DNA of 5,619 nt from Deltaproteobacteria bacterium (GCA_015486425.1 WFRQ01000036.1:1-5619); one strand, 5' to 3'. Numbered from the stretch's first letter, positions 1 through 5,619 are shown. Numbers and translations are program-made. Notes: generated from the sequence alone by a model not told the origin.

Positions 1-3000
1 GCAGAGAGTAGGCGGCACCGTAGGCCTCCATGGCCCAGACCTCCATCTCACCGAGGCGCTGGCCACCAAACTGTGCCTTGCCTCCAAGGGGCTGCTGGGT
101 AACCAGGGAATAGGGACCGGTTGAACGGGCATGAATCTTGTCAGCCACAAGGTGATGCAGTTTCAGCATATACATGATACCCACAGTGACCTTTTCAGAA
201 AATGGCTCGCCGGTAAAACCGTCGTACAGTGTGACCTGACCGAGCTCGGACTGACCGGCCTCCACCAGCATGCGCCTTATGTCATCCTCCCTGGCCCCAT
301 CAAACACCGCAGTAGCCATGGGGATACCCTTTTCAAGGTAAATGGCAAGTTCCCTCACCTCTTCGTCGCTCATGCCGCTTACAAGCTTCTCACACTGTTC
401 CCTGGAATATATCTTTGCAAGCTCCTCCCTGACCTTGTCAATCTGGTACTGCCGCGCCATCTCGGCGAGCTTTTCTCCAAGTTTGCGTCCAGCAAGGCCA
501 AGATGAATCTCAAGTATCTGCCCCACATTCATACGGGAGGGAACGCCAAGGGGATTCAGCACTATGTCCACTGTTGTACCGTCCTCAAAGTAGGGCATAT
601 CCTCTTCGGGAACTATGGTGGACACTACACCTTTGTTTCCATGACGACCGGCCATCTTGTCACCCACAGAGAGTTTTCTCTTCATGGCAACATAGACACA
701 GACCATTTTGATAACGCCTGGAGGCAGGTCGTCACCCTTTTTAATACTTTCGATTCTGGTCTCGAAATATTTGCGAATGCGGGCTATCTCGCCATCATAC
801 CACTTAAGTATGGCCGCCACCTCGGGATCAGCGCTGTTTCGACCCTCAAGAATAAGGTCTTTCAGTCGGCTGAACGGCATATCTTCAAGGGCCTGGGCAG
901 TAATCTCTTCCCCGGCCTTGAGAAAAGGGGCTCCATGCCTGTCGGTAATATCCACGGCAGGCTTCTTGCCCTCAAGGTATTTAGTAAGTTTCTGAAGGGC
1001 GGCACGCTTGATAACAGTAATCTCATCCTTCTGATCCTTGAGGATATCCGCAATCTCCATATCCTCAAGCTCCTGGATCCGCTCATCCTTTGCCACACCC
1101 TTTCTGCAGAACACCTTGGCATCAATAACCACGCCATTTACACCGGGCGGCACCCTGAGAGACGTGTCCTTTACGTCACCTGCCTTCTCACCAAAGATTG
1201 CCCTGAGCAGTTTCTCCTCTGGAGAGAGCTGCGTTTCACCCTTGGGGGTTACCTTGCCCACCAGGATATCCCCCGCCTTGACCTCGGCGCCTATCCTGAT
1301 AATGCCTGAATCATCGAGGTTTCTCAGGGCCTCATCACCCACATTGGGGATATCTCTCGTTATCTCTTCCTTGCCAAGCTTGGTGTCACGTGCCTCAACC
1401 TCGAACTCCTCTATGTGCACAGAGGTATAGACATCGTTCTTTACAAGCCTCTCATTGACAATAATGGCATCCTCGAAGTTGTATCCGCGCCACGGCATGA
1501 AGGCCACCATGACATTCTTGCCAAGGGCAAGCTCGCCGTACTTTGTTGAAGGGCCGTCAACAAGGACATCACCCTTCTTTACCTCCTGACCGGGAATGAC
1601 TATAGGCGTCTGGTTAAGGGTAGTGGTCTGATTGGATTTCTGATACTTGGTAAGTTTGTGAATATCTACCTCTATGGGCAGATCATTCTCCTTGTCCTCA
1701 TGATAGCCCACCACAATCCTTCGTGAATCAACATATTCTACCCAGCCATCACGTTTGGCTATGACGGCTACGCCGGAATCATGGGCAACAGTACGTTCCA
1801 GGCCGGTCCCCACAAGGGGGGCATCGGAGATGAGCAGCGGCACTGCCTGCCTCTGCATGTTTGAACCCATAAGCGCCCTGTTTGCATCATCATTTTCAAG
1901 AAACGGAATGAGACCGGCGGCAACACTGACAAGCTGATTCGGGGCCGCGTCAACTGCAGTTACCTCATCGGCAGGCACCATGAGGAACTCCCCCTTGCGC
2001 CTGACGCCAACTGTCTGGTCAACGATATGGCCCTCATCATCGATATTGATAGTGGCCTGGGCAATTGTCTCCGCCTCCTCCTCGGTGGCTGTCATGTAAA
2101 CCACATCATTTGAAACCCTGCCATCAACTACCTTGCGGTAAGGAGTTTCCAGAAAGCCATAGGCATTAATGCTGGAGAGACTGCTGAGAGATACTATCAG
2201 GCCGATATTGGGGCCTTCAGGCGTCTCAATGGGACATATTCGTCCGTAATGCGTGGGATGCACGTCACGCACCTCAAAACCTGCCCTCTCACGGGAAAGC
2301 CCGCCTGGACCAAGGGCTGAAAGGCGGCGCTTATGAGTGACCTCGGAAAGAGGATTGGTCTGATCCATGAACTGGGAAAGCTGACTGGAGCCGAAAAATT
2401 CCTTTATGACAGAACTTACAGGCTTGGGATTCACAAGGTCGTTGGGCATAAGAGCCTCCATCTCCTGGAGGGTCATACGCTCCTTGATGGCACGCTCCAT
2501 GCGTACAAGACCGATACGGTACTGGTTCTCTATCAGCTCTCCTACTGAACGGACACGGCGGTTACCCAGGTGGTCGATATCATCCACAGGCCCGCGGGTA
2601 TCTTTCAGATGAACAAGCTCCTTGACTGTTTCAAGGATATCCTCCCTGGTGAGCACCCTCTGGGACAGAGACTCGTTCACATTTATCCGCTGGTTCATCT
2701 TGTAGCGCCCGACCTCTGAAAGATCATAGGTGTCGGGATTGAAGAAGAGACCGTGGAAAAATTTCTCCGCAACCTCCATGATAAGCGGGCTGCTTGGCCT
2801 GAGCCTTCTGTATATTTCCAGTATTGCCTCCTCCTGATCATTCACCTTGTCAAGAAGAAGAGTATCTCGGACAGAGGAACTGACAGTGATTCCATCTATA
2901 AAAAGGGTGGAAAACGAGGAAATTCCTGCCTCCCTGATTTTTACAATATCATCTGCTGTGAGCTGGGTATTTTCAGGAAGCAGCACCTCACCGGTCTCAG

Positions 3001-3928
3001 GGTTGATAATATCCTCTGCTGTTACCAGACCAACAAGGCTCTCCTCGTCCACAGGAACCCTGGTTACACCAAGATCCTTGAACTTTCTCATCATGGTCCT
3101 TGAGAACTTTCTGTTGATCTTTACCAGCACATCGCCGGTTTCAGGATGAATAACATCCAGGGTGGCCCTCTGGCCTACCAGAGTTTCAGGATTCACCTCG
3201 CGGTAAATGAGTCTTCCATCAAACTGGTAAGTATCCCACTTGTAAAAAGTCTTCAGGATATCCCTGTTTGAATAACCCAGGGCCTTCAGCACTACTGTAG
3301 CAGGAAACTTGCGCCTGCGGTCAATACGCACATGCAGGATGTCCTTGGCATCAAACTCGAAATCTATCCAGGAACCGCGTACAGGGATGATCCTTGCAGA
3401 ATACAGAAGTTTACCGCTGGCATGGCTCTTGCCTTTGTCATGATCAAAGAAAACACCAGGAGAACGCTGAAGCTGGCTGACCACAACCCTCTCAGTACCA
3501 TTCACAATGAATGTACCGGTACTGGTCATGATGGGAAGGGCCCCGAAATATATCTCCTGCTCCTTGATATCACGAATACTCTGGACGCCGCTCTCCTTGT
3601 CAACGTCATAGGAGAGAAGCCGCACCACAATCTTCATGGGCGCCTCATAGGTAACACCTTTGGCAAGGCACTCCCACTCGGTGTACTTGGGCTCTCCTAT
3701 ACTGTACTGTACAAATTCGAGAGATGATGCGCCGGTAAAGTCAGTAATTGGAAAAACGCTCTGAAATGCAGCCTGAAGCCCTGTATCTTCCCTGGCCTCA
3801 GGGGCAATGTCTTTCTGCAGGAAATGCTTATAGGATTTCTGCTGCAACTCGATCAGGTGCGGGGTTGGAATGACCTTTTTAACCCGGCTGAAGCTTTTTC
3901 TAACAGGAAGCGTCTGGAGTTTTAACAT
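1..3928 (-). CDS. rpoB: DNA-directed RNA polymerase subunit beta (3'-truncated by the window)
   Basis: Beta is one of the two large subunits of the core RNA polymerase and forms one side of the active-site cleft. I translated much of the minus strand by hand. The frame is the same at the start, in the middle and at the edge: 1309 whole codons, ending ...EAYGAAYSL. The start ATG (3926-3928) is the first possible one, because an in-frame TGA lies four codons upstream at 3938-3940. Landmarks in order: an N-terminal region with NGTERVVVSQLQRSPGVFF; the rifampicin pocket near residues 515-540, with Asp522, His532 and Ser537 (E. coli D516, H526, S531); GYNFEDAI with Glu819-Asp820; GDKMAGRHGNKGVVS with Lys1091 and Lys1099 (E. 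coli K1065, K1073); and the C-terminal TQQPLGGKAQFGGQRLGEME. By alignment with E. coli about 60 residues are missing, for a full length near 1370, usual for deltaproteobacteria. No intein, frameshift or large insertion was seen. Identity is certain. Confidence 0.99.
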   Translation of the reverse strand, partial: MLKLQTLPVRKSFSRVKKVIPTPHLIELQQKSYKHFLQKDIAPEAREDTGLQAAFQSVFPITDFTGASSLEFVQYSIGEPKYTEWECLAKGVTYEAPMKIVVRLLSYDVDKESGVQSIRDIKEQEIYFGALPIMTSTGTFIVNGTERVVVSQLQRSPGVFFDHDKGKSHASGKLLYSARIIPVRGSWIDFEFDAKDILHVRIDRRRKFPATVVLKALGYSNRDILKTFYKWDTYQFDGRLIYREVNPETLVGQRATLDVIHPETGDVLVKINRKFSRTMMRKFKDLGVTRVPVDEESLVGLVTAEDIINPETGEVLLPENTQLTADDIVKIREAGISSFSTLFIDGITVSSSVRDTLLLDKVNDQEEAILEIYRRLRPSSPLIMEVAEKFFHGLFFNPDTYDLSEVGRYKMNQRINVNESLSQRVLTREDILETVKELVHLKDTRGPVDDIDHLGNRRVRSVGELIENQYRIGLVRMERAIKERMTLQEMEALMPNDLVNPKPVSSVIKEFFGSSQLSQFMDQTNPLSEVTHKRRLSALGPGGLSRERAGFEVRDVHPTHYGRICPIETPEGPNIGLIVSLSSLSSINAYGFLETPYRKVVDGRVSNDVVYMTATEEEAETIAQATINIDDEGHIVDQTVGVRRKGEFLMVPADEVTAVDAAPNQLVSVAAGLIPFLENDDANRALMGSNMQRQAVPLLISDAPLVGTGLERTVAHDSGVAVIAKRDGWVEYVDSRRIVVGYHEDKENDLPIEVDIHKLTKYQKSNQTTTLNQTPIVIPGQEVKKGDVLVDGPSTKYGELALGKNVMVAFMPWRGYNFEDAIIVNERLVKNDVYTSVHIEEFEVEARDTKLGKEEITRDIPNVGDEALRNLDDSGIIRIGAEVKAGDILVGKVTPKGETQLSPEEKLLRAIFGEKAGDVKDTSLRVPPGVNGVVIDAKVFCRKGVAKDERIQELEDMEIADILKDQKDEITVIKRAALQKLTKYLEGKKPAVDITDRHGAPFLKAGEEITAQALEDMPFSRLKDLILEGRNSADPEVAAILKWYDGEIARIRKYFETRIESIKKGDDLPPGVIKMVCVYVAMKRKLSVGDKMAGRHGNKGVVSTIVPEEDMPYFEDGTTVDIVLNPLGVPSRMNVGQILEIHLGLAGRKLGEKLAEMARQYQIDKVREELAKIYSREQCEKLVSGMSDEEVRELAIYLEKGIPMATAVFDGAREDDIRRMLVEAGQSELGQVTLYDGFTGEPFSEKVTVGIMYMLKLHHLVADKIHARSTGPYSLVTQQPLGGKAQFGGQRLGEMEVWAMEAYGAAYSL

Positions 3929-3936
3929 ATGGATTT

Positions 3937-3942
3937 CTCAGG
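3937..3942 (-). promoter_or_regulatory. weak ribosome binding site of rpoB
   Basis: The minus strand reads CCTGAG, with its GAG 8 nt before the rpoB ATG. This is a poor Shine-Dalgarno match compared with the AGGAGG of rplL. The GAG also overlaps the in-frame TGA that closes the frame upstream of rpoB. Weak initiation would fit the lower need for beta than for L12, but that is inference. Confidence 0.5.
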
Positions 3943-3943
3943 G

Positions 3944-3970
3944 AAAGTTAGAAGTTAAAAGTAGGAAGTA
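3944..3970 (-). repeat. degenerate heptad repeat (RAAGTTA) in the rpoB leader
   Basis: On the plus strand four consecutive units can be read: AAAGTTA (3944-3950), GAAGTTA (3951-3957), AAAGTA (3958-3963, one base short) and GGAAGTA (3964-3970). In the rpoB transcript this is a pyrimidine-rich run of UAACUUY-type units, ending about 15 nt before the start codon. Heptads of this AACTTCT family occur as short tandem repeats in various bacterial genomes. Here the copies have drifted, and no function is evident. Confidence 0.7.
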
Positions 3971-3978
3971 CATCACGA

Positions 3979-4014
3979 CGGAAAGCGCCGAGCCATTGGC
4001 CCTGGCGCTTTCCG
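3979..4014 (-). promoter_or_regulatory. perfect 11-bp hairpin in the rplL-rpoB spacer
   Basis: CGGAAAGCGCC (3979-3989) and GGCGCTTTCCG (4004-4014) are exact reverse complements around a 14-nt loop. The loop can add a small inner GCC/GGC pairing. It is the strongest predicted structure in the window and lies 50 nt before rpoB. No U-run follows it in the direction of transcription, so it is not a canonical intrinsic terminator. In E. coli the rplL-rpoB spacer holds an attenuator and an RNase III cleavage site. An equivalent processing or attenuation role is the likeliest reading, inferred from position and structure. Confidence 0.75.
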
Positions 4015-4030
4015 CAAAAACTGAGACTCA

Positions 4031-4065
4031 GGCGCTGCCAAAATGCTCAAAAACTGTGCAGCGCC
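4031..4065 (-). promoter_or_regulatory. second hairpin in the rplL-rpoB spacer
   Basis: GGCGCTGC (4031-4038) and GCAGCGCC (4058-4065) form a perfect 8-bp stem with a 19-nt loop. The arms share GGCGCT/AGCGCC with the neighbouring 11-bp hairpin, so pairing across the two hairpins is also possible. CAAAAACTG occurs at 4015-4023 and again in this loop (4048-4056), which suggests a small local duplication. In the transcript this hairpin forms first, and the stronger stem follows it. Confidence 0.65.
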
Positions 4066-4108
4066 CCTGCCCGAAAATAAATAATATGAAAAAAACTTTT
4101 CAGGCAGG

Positions 4109-4128
4109 CAGGACCGTCATGGGCCCTG
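4109..4128 (-). promoter_or_regulatory. hairpin just after the rplL stop
   Basis: In transcript sense CAGGGCC-CATGAC-GGTCCTG gives a 7-bp stem with one G-U pair and a 6-nt loop, starting 18 nt past the rplL stop. A run of seven T follows, but only about 12 nt beyond the stem, separated by CCTGCCTGAAAAG. It is therefore a poor intrinsic terminator at best. It could be a partial attenuator reducing read-through into rpoB, or a 3' stabilising stem for rplL mRNA. Confidence 0.4.
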
Positions 4129-4146
4129 TTGAATATAGTGTGGATA

Positions 4147-4536
4147 CTACTTGATCTCCACCTTGGCACCAACCTTTTCAATCTGCTCTTTAATCTTCTC
4201 TGCCTCATCCTTGGAGACAGCTTCCTTCACAGTAGCGGGAGCGCCCTCAACCAGGTCCTTTGCCTCTTTGAGGCCCAGACCTGTAACTGCGCGAACTTCC
4301 TTGATAACCTTGATCTTCTGACTGCCAAAGTCAGTAAGCACAACATCAAACTCTGTCTTTTCTTCCTCAGCAGCACCACCGGCCTCACCACCAGGGGCAG
4401 CGCCTGCCGCAGCCACTGCAACTGGAGCAGCAGCAGTAACACCGAATTTCTCCTCAAGCTCGGAAATAAACTCGGAAAGTTCAAGCACGGTCATATTTGA
4501 TATAAATTCAATTACTTCTTCTTTTGTAACAGCCAT
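4147..4536 (-). CDS. rplL: 50S ribosomal protein L7/L12
   Basis: This acidic stalk protein of the large subunit binds L10 as dimers and recruits the translational GTPases (EF-Tu, EF-G, IF2, RF3). It is 129 residues, slightly above the usual 120-128. Residues 1-33 (MAVTKEEVIEFISNM..., ELEEKFGV) are the helical dimerisation and L10-binding domain. Residues 34-57 form an Ala/Gly/Pro-rich flexible hinge. From about residue 60 the globular factor-binding domain begins (KTEFDVVL), with the diagnostic AVTGLGLKEAKDLVEGAP at residues 83-100 and a C-terminal KVGAKVEIK. The ATG has an AGGAGG 9 nt upstream and the stop is TAG. The gene lies 186 nt after rplJ and 218 nt before rpoB, and each of these spacers can fold. 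Nothing is missing or odd in the protein. Confidence 0.99.
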   Translation of the reverse strand: MAVTKEEVIEFISNMTVLELSEFISELEEKFGVTAAAPVAVAAAGAAPGGEAGGAAEEEKTEFDVVLTDFGSQKIKVIKEVRAVTGLGLKEAKDLVEGAPATVKEAVSKDEAEKIKEQIEKVGAKVEIK

Positions 4537-4545
4537 TTTAAAATG

Positions 4546-4551
4546 CCTCCT
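4546..4551 (-). promoter_or_regulatory. strong ribosome binding site of rplL
   Basis: The minus strand reads TCAGGAGGCATTTTAAA before the ATG. This is a full AGGAGG Shine-Dalgarno with 9-nt spacing in an A/T-rich, unstructured context. It is the best ribosome binding site of the three genes, which fits L12 being made in several copies per L10. Confidence 0.9.
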
Positions 4552-4600
4552 GAAATATGTAAAAAAATTGTTTTACGTTTTTTATTTTTATATTTATAAG
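4552..4600 (-). other. AU-rich tract upstream of the rplL ribosome binding site
   Basis: About 49 nt are almost entirely A and T (transcript TTATAAATATAAAAATAAAAAACG, then TAAAACAATTTTTTTAC). Such unstructured AU-rich leaders are known to favour ribosome binding and also to be RNase E-type cleavage targets. Either role is inferred. TATAAA-like strings are present, but there is no matching -35 element, so I do not call a promoter. Confidence 0.45.
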
Positions 4601-4621
4601 TGAACGAATCCGGATTTTGCC

Positions 4622-4648
4622 GCAGAGCAAATTTTCATATTGCTCCGC
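4622..4648 (-). promoter_or_regulatory. 9-bp hairpin in the rplJ-rplL spacer
   Basis: In transcript sense GCGGAGCAA and TTGCTCTGC pair over 9 bp, with one G-U wobble and a 9-nt A/T loop. It lies mid-spacer, is not followed by a U-run, and sits upstream of the AU-rich tract. A processing or stabilising stem is plausible. Confidence 0.5.
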
Positions 4649-4652
4649 CCGG

Positions 4653-4672
4653 TGTCTGCAACCACACAGACA
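4653..4672 (-). promoter_or_regulatory. 6-bp hairpin in the rplJ-rplL spacer
   Basis: TGTCTG (4653-4658) and CAGACA (4667-4672) form a perfect short stem with an 8-nt loop. It begins 50 nt after the rplJ stop and 4 nt before the next hairpin in the transcript, so the two may stack. No terminator tail follows. Confidence 0.4.
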
Positions 4673-4722
4673 TGAAAGCCGATATCAAAAACTCAAAGAA
4701 TTTTCAATGTGAATTAAACATG

Positions 4723-5244
4723 TTACTTCTTCGAGTCTTCAATGGCTCTGAGAGCATAAAGCAGCTTTCTTGGAATTCCGGAAAGGGCCTGAACAAGCTT
4801 GGTAGGTGTTGCAACAAGCACTGAAAGCATCTGAGCCATAAGCACTTCGCGGCTTGGCAGCTTGGCAAGGGCCTCAATGCCGGCGGCTTCTATAATCGTA
4901 CCGTTTAACATGCCGCCTCTAAGCTCCAGGACTTCATTATCTTTTCGGAAATCTACCAGCGCCTTTGCAAGAGCCACCGGGTCATCATAACCAATGGCAA
5001 AGGCGTTGGGGCCTGTAAGCATGTCATTGAGTATCTCAACATCAGTGCCCTTGGCTGCAAGCTTGACCAGTGTATTCTTGGCCACCTTGTAGTCCGAACC
5101 GGCCTCTCTGACCTTTTTACGCAACTCGTCCGCTGCTGTAACAGTTAATCCTGGAGACTGAGCCACAATCACAATGGATGCCCTGGAAAATTTTTCCTTG
5201 AGCTCTGCTACAATGGCTTCTTTTTTGTCTCTTGAAATTGCCAA
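4723..5244 (-). CDS. rplJ: 50S ribosomal protein L10
   Basis: L10 is the base of the ribosomal stalk. It binds 23S rRNA with L11 and carries several L7/L12 dimers on its C-terminal helix. With the TTG start at 5242-5244 the protein is 173 residues, the normal family length, and begins (M)AISRDKKEAIVAELKEKF like other L10 proteins. The N-terminal domain contains ELRKKVREAG and the typical YKVAKNTLVKLA (residues 52-63), then GPNAFAIGYDDP and the ELRGGMLNG strand. Residues from about 135 (LMAQMLSVLVATPTKL...) form the long helix that receives L12 dimers, ending ALRAIEDSKK. A G-rich ribosome binding site stands 6 nt upstream of the TTG. A longer in-frame start, TTG at 5284-5286, would add 14 residues encoded inside the leader hairpins, lacks a ribosome binding site and is rejected. 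The stop is TAA. Regulation is probably by L10-L12 binding to the leader upstream. Confidence 0.98.
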   Translation of the reverse strand: MAISRDKKEAIVAELKEKFSRASIVIVAQSPGLTVTAADELRKKVREAGSDYKVAKNTLVKLAAKGTDVEILNDMLTGPNAFAIGYDDPVALAKALVDFRKDNEVLELRGGMLNGTIIEAAGIEALAKLPSREVLMAQMLSVLVATPTKLVQALSGIPRKLLYALRAIEDSKK

Positions 5245-5250
5245 ATGTAT

Positions 5251-5258
5251 CCCCCCTT
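5251..5258 (-). promoter_or_regulatory. G-rich ribosome binding site that fixes the rplJ TTG start
   Basis: The transcript reads AAGGGGGG followed by ATACAT and the TTG codon, so the purine run ends 6 nt before the start. No ATG lies in frame at a usable position. This site, together with the family N-terminus, decides for TTG at 5244. Confidence 0.8.
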
Positions 5259-5259
5259 T

Positions 5260-5284
5260 CTGCCGAGGCAGTTTATTTACTGCC
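5260..5284 (-). promoter_or_regulatory. overlapping alternative hairpins before the rplJ ribosome binding site
   Basis: GGCAGT-AAATAA-ACTGCC (plus-strand arms 5267-5272 and 5279-5284) forms a perfect 6-bp stem. CTGC-CTCG-GCAG (5260-5271) forms a 4-bp tetraloop stem that uses one of the same arms. The two cannot form together, and the second ends 1 nt from the G-rich ribosome binding site. This could couple leader folding to rplJ translation. The role is inferred. Confidence 0.5.
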
Positions 5285-5286
5285 AA

Positions 5287-5366
5287 AGCACAGGCGACGC
5301 CTGTCTCGGTAGGTGAACCGCGTGCAACAGTTCATTAAACCACAGGTACCTACTGTCTTTGACCAT
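5287..5366 (-). promoter_or_regulatory. L10 leader: autoregulatory L10(L12)-binding mRNA element
   Basis: In transcript sense the stretch contains GGTCAAAGACAGTAGGT and, about 33 nt later, ACCTACCGAGACAGGC. GTAGGT (5348-5353) pairs perfectly with ACCTAC (5309-5314). An inner ACC-U-GUG / CAC-GC-GGU helix with an asymmetric internal loop follows. The CAAAGAC...GTAGGT...CCTACCGAG arrangement is the hallmark of the L10 leader known from Bacillus and other bacteria, where the L10-L12 complex binds the mRNA and lowers expression of its own operon. A further stem, ACAGGC-GAC-GCCTGT (5290-5304), follows the core. Position (ahead of rplJ), spacing and motifs all agree. The exact boundaries are uncertain. 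Confidence 0.85.
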
Positions 5367-5384
5367 GGGCTGAATAATCAGCCC
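5367..5384 (-). promoter_or_regulatory. 7-bp hairpin at the 5' side of the L10 leader
   Basis: GGGCTGA-TTAT-TCAGCCC is a perfect 7-bp stem with a 4-nt loop, directly followed by ATGGTCAAAGAC of the L10-leader core. It has no U-tail, so it is not a terminator. It probably belongs to the leader as an accessory helix or 5' protective stem. Confidence 0.6.
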
Positions 5385-5445
5385 GTTATTTTCTGCAGAT
5401 AAACTTTCATGTTATCAGTCAGCGGCACAAAGCCAGCTTGACATA

Positions 5446-5472
5446 AAAATCCATGGAAACTGAATGGATTTT
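5446..5472. repeat. 9-bp AT-rich inverted repeat
   Basis: AAAATCCAT (5446-5454) and ATGGATTTT (5464-5472) are perfect reverse complements around a 9-nt loop. In minus-strand sense the stem runs into TTTTTATG, a weak terminator-like shape with only two G-C pairs. The left arm also takes part in a wider repeat, ATAAAAATC (5443-5451) with GATTTTTAT (5493-5501). It may be a protein-binding site or a low-strength terminator of an upstream transcript. Confidence 0.4.
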
Positions 5473-5484
5473 CAACTTTAAGGC

Positions 5485-5496
5485 AATCTGCAGATT
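5485..5496. repeat. 12-bp perfect palindrome AATCTGCAGATT
   Basis: This is a self-complementary 12-mer. Its 9-base core TCTGCAGAT recurs at 5392-5400, about 95 bp nearer rplJ. A dimeric regulator could bind such a site, but two copies of a short core may also be chance. Confidence 0.35.
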
Positions 5497-5549
5497 TTTA
5501 TATTGACATATCGCATCAAAAAATGAGCGCTATGATTGAACTACTTTTG

Positions 5550-5592
5550 AAACCCTCAAATCGGGTTTATAAAACCTGAATTAAATCCAGGT
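5550..5592 (-). terminator. possible weak terminator of an upstream minus-strand gene
   Basis: In minus-strand sense ACCTG-(9 nt)-CAGGT is followed by TTTA, and directly after by AAACCC-GATTTGA-GGGTTT. The stems are only 5 and 6 bp and the U-tract is short, so termination would be inefficient. The placement at the far end suits the end of a preceding gene such as rplA, which is not visible here. Confidence 0.25.
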
Positions 5593-5619
5593 AAAACCTT
5601 TTCACTGAATGCGTACAGC

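Larger units (their letters stand above)
5385..5619. other. non-coding region upstream of the rplJ leader
   Basis: This is 235 nt without a supportable gene. The three minus-strand frames entering from the window edge stop quickly (for example ...NSGFINPI-stop) and show no L1 (rplA) C-terminus, the usual upstream neighbour. The region is AT-rich. It should contain the rplJ promoter if rplJ has its own, but I see no good -35/-10 pair on the minus strand. A TATAAA (5497-5502) lacks a -35 at proper spacing. The upstream gene must end beyond the window. Confidence 0.6.

Noticed and set aside
131..1309. 392-codon open frame on the plus strand opposite rpoB
   Set aside because: It is fully antisense to conserved rpoB coding sequence, has no ribosome binding site, and its protein matches no family I know. 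Long antisense frames are a by-product of rpoB codon use.
2753..3727. Several 70-130 codon plus-strand frames opposite rpoB
   Set aside because: These are shadows of the continuous rpoB frame, with no start signals and no recognisable domains.
3938..3996. Two overlapping mini-frames in the rpoB leader (MARRFPS, then MYFLLLTSNFP, the second in frame with rpoB)
   Set aside because: Neither has a ribosome binding site, and the second is largely the heptad repeat read as codons. Short frames of this size are expected by chance.
4121..4126. GGGCCC and other 6-10 bp palindromes such as AATCCGGATT (4607-4616)
   Set aside because: They are too short and isolated to be distinguished from chance.
4129..4500. 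123-codon plus-strand frame opposite rplL
   Set aside because: It is antisense to the complete, well-formed L7/L12 gene and low in complexity because of the Ala-rich hinge.
5378..5410. Possible leader peptide MKVYLQKITG whose stop falls in the 7-bp hairpin
   Set aside because: There is no Shine-Dalgarno sequence, and L10 leaders act by protein binding rather than a leader peptide. Ten codons in AT-rich DNA is not evidence.
5438..5510. Two plus-strand TTGACATA copies (5438-5445, 5503-5510) resembling -35 boxes
   Set aside because: Neither has a good -10 at 16-18 bp. The TATGAT at 5531 is 22 bp from the second. They also point away from the genes.

Overview
The window carries the ribosomal stalk and RNA polymerase beta cluster, with every gene on the minus strand. 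In transcription order (from high to low coordinates) it holds an untranslated leader, rplJ (ribosomal protein L10), rplL (L7/L12) and rpoB (RNA polymerase beta). rpoB runs off the low-coordinate edge and lacks roughly its last 60 codons. This is the conserved bacterial rplJ-rplL-rpoB order, and rpoC would be expected next, outside the window. RpoB sequence character (residues DQTNPLSEVTHKRRLSALG in the rifampicin pocket, the extended length, moderate GC) fits a deltaproteobacterium (Desulfobacterota and relatives). That placement is recognition from memory, not a tree.

Layout: 5385-5619 is non-coding, with AT-rich inverted repeats and no rplA sequence. 5261-5384 is a structured rplJ leader whose core matches the L10-binding leader known from other bacteria, with CAAAGAC-GTAGGT on one side and ACCTACCGAG on the other. 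rplJ (4723-5244) most likely starts at TTG behind a G-rich ribosome binding site. A 186-nt spacer with two hairpins and an AU-rich tract leads to the strong ribosome binding site of rplL (4147-4536). A 218-nt spacer before rpoB (1-3928) contains a perfect 11-bp hairpin, an 8-bp hairpin that shares arm sequence with it, and a degenerate RAAGTTA heptad repeat just before the rpoB start.

The genes form one functional group: L10 anchors several L7/L12 dimers as the ribosomal stalk, and rpoB makes the catalytic beta subunit. The spacer structures are where the differing output of L10, L12 and beta is probably set, by L10 feedback on its leader and by processing or attenuation between rplL and rpoB. 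I found no convincing novel system. The features worth a second look are in the three non-coding stretches. The long open frames on the plus strand opposite rpoB are shadows.
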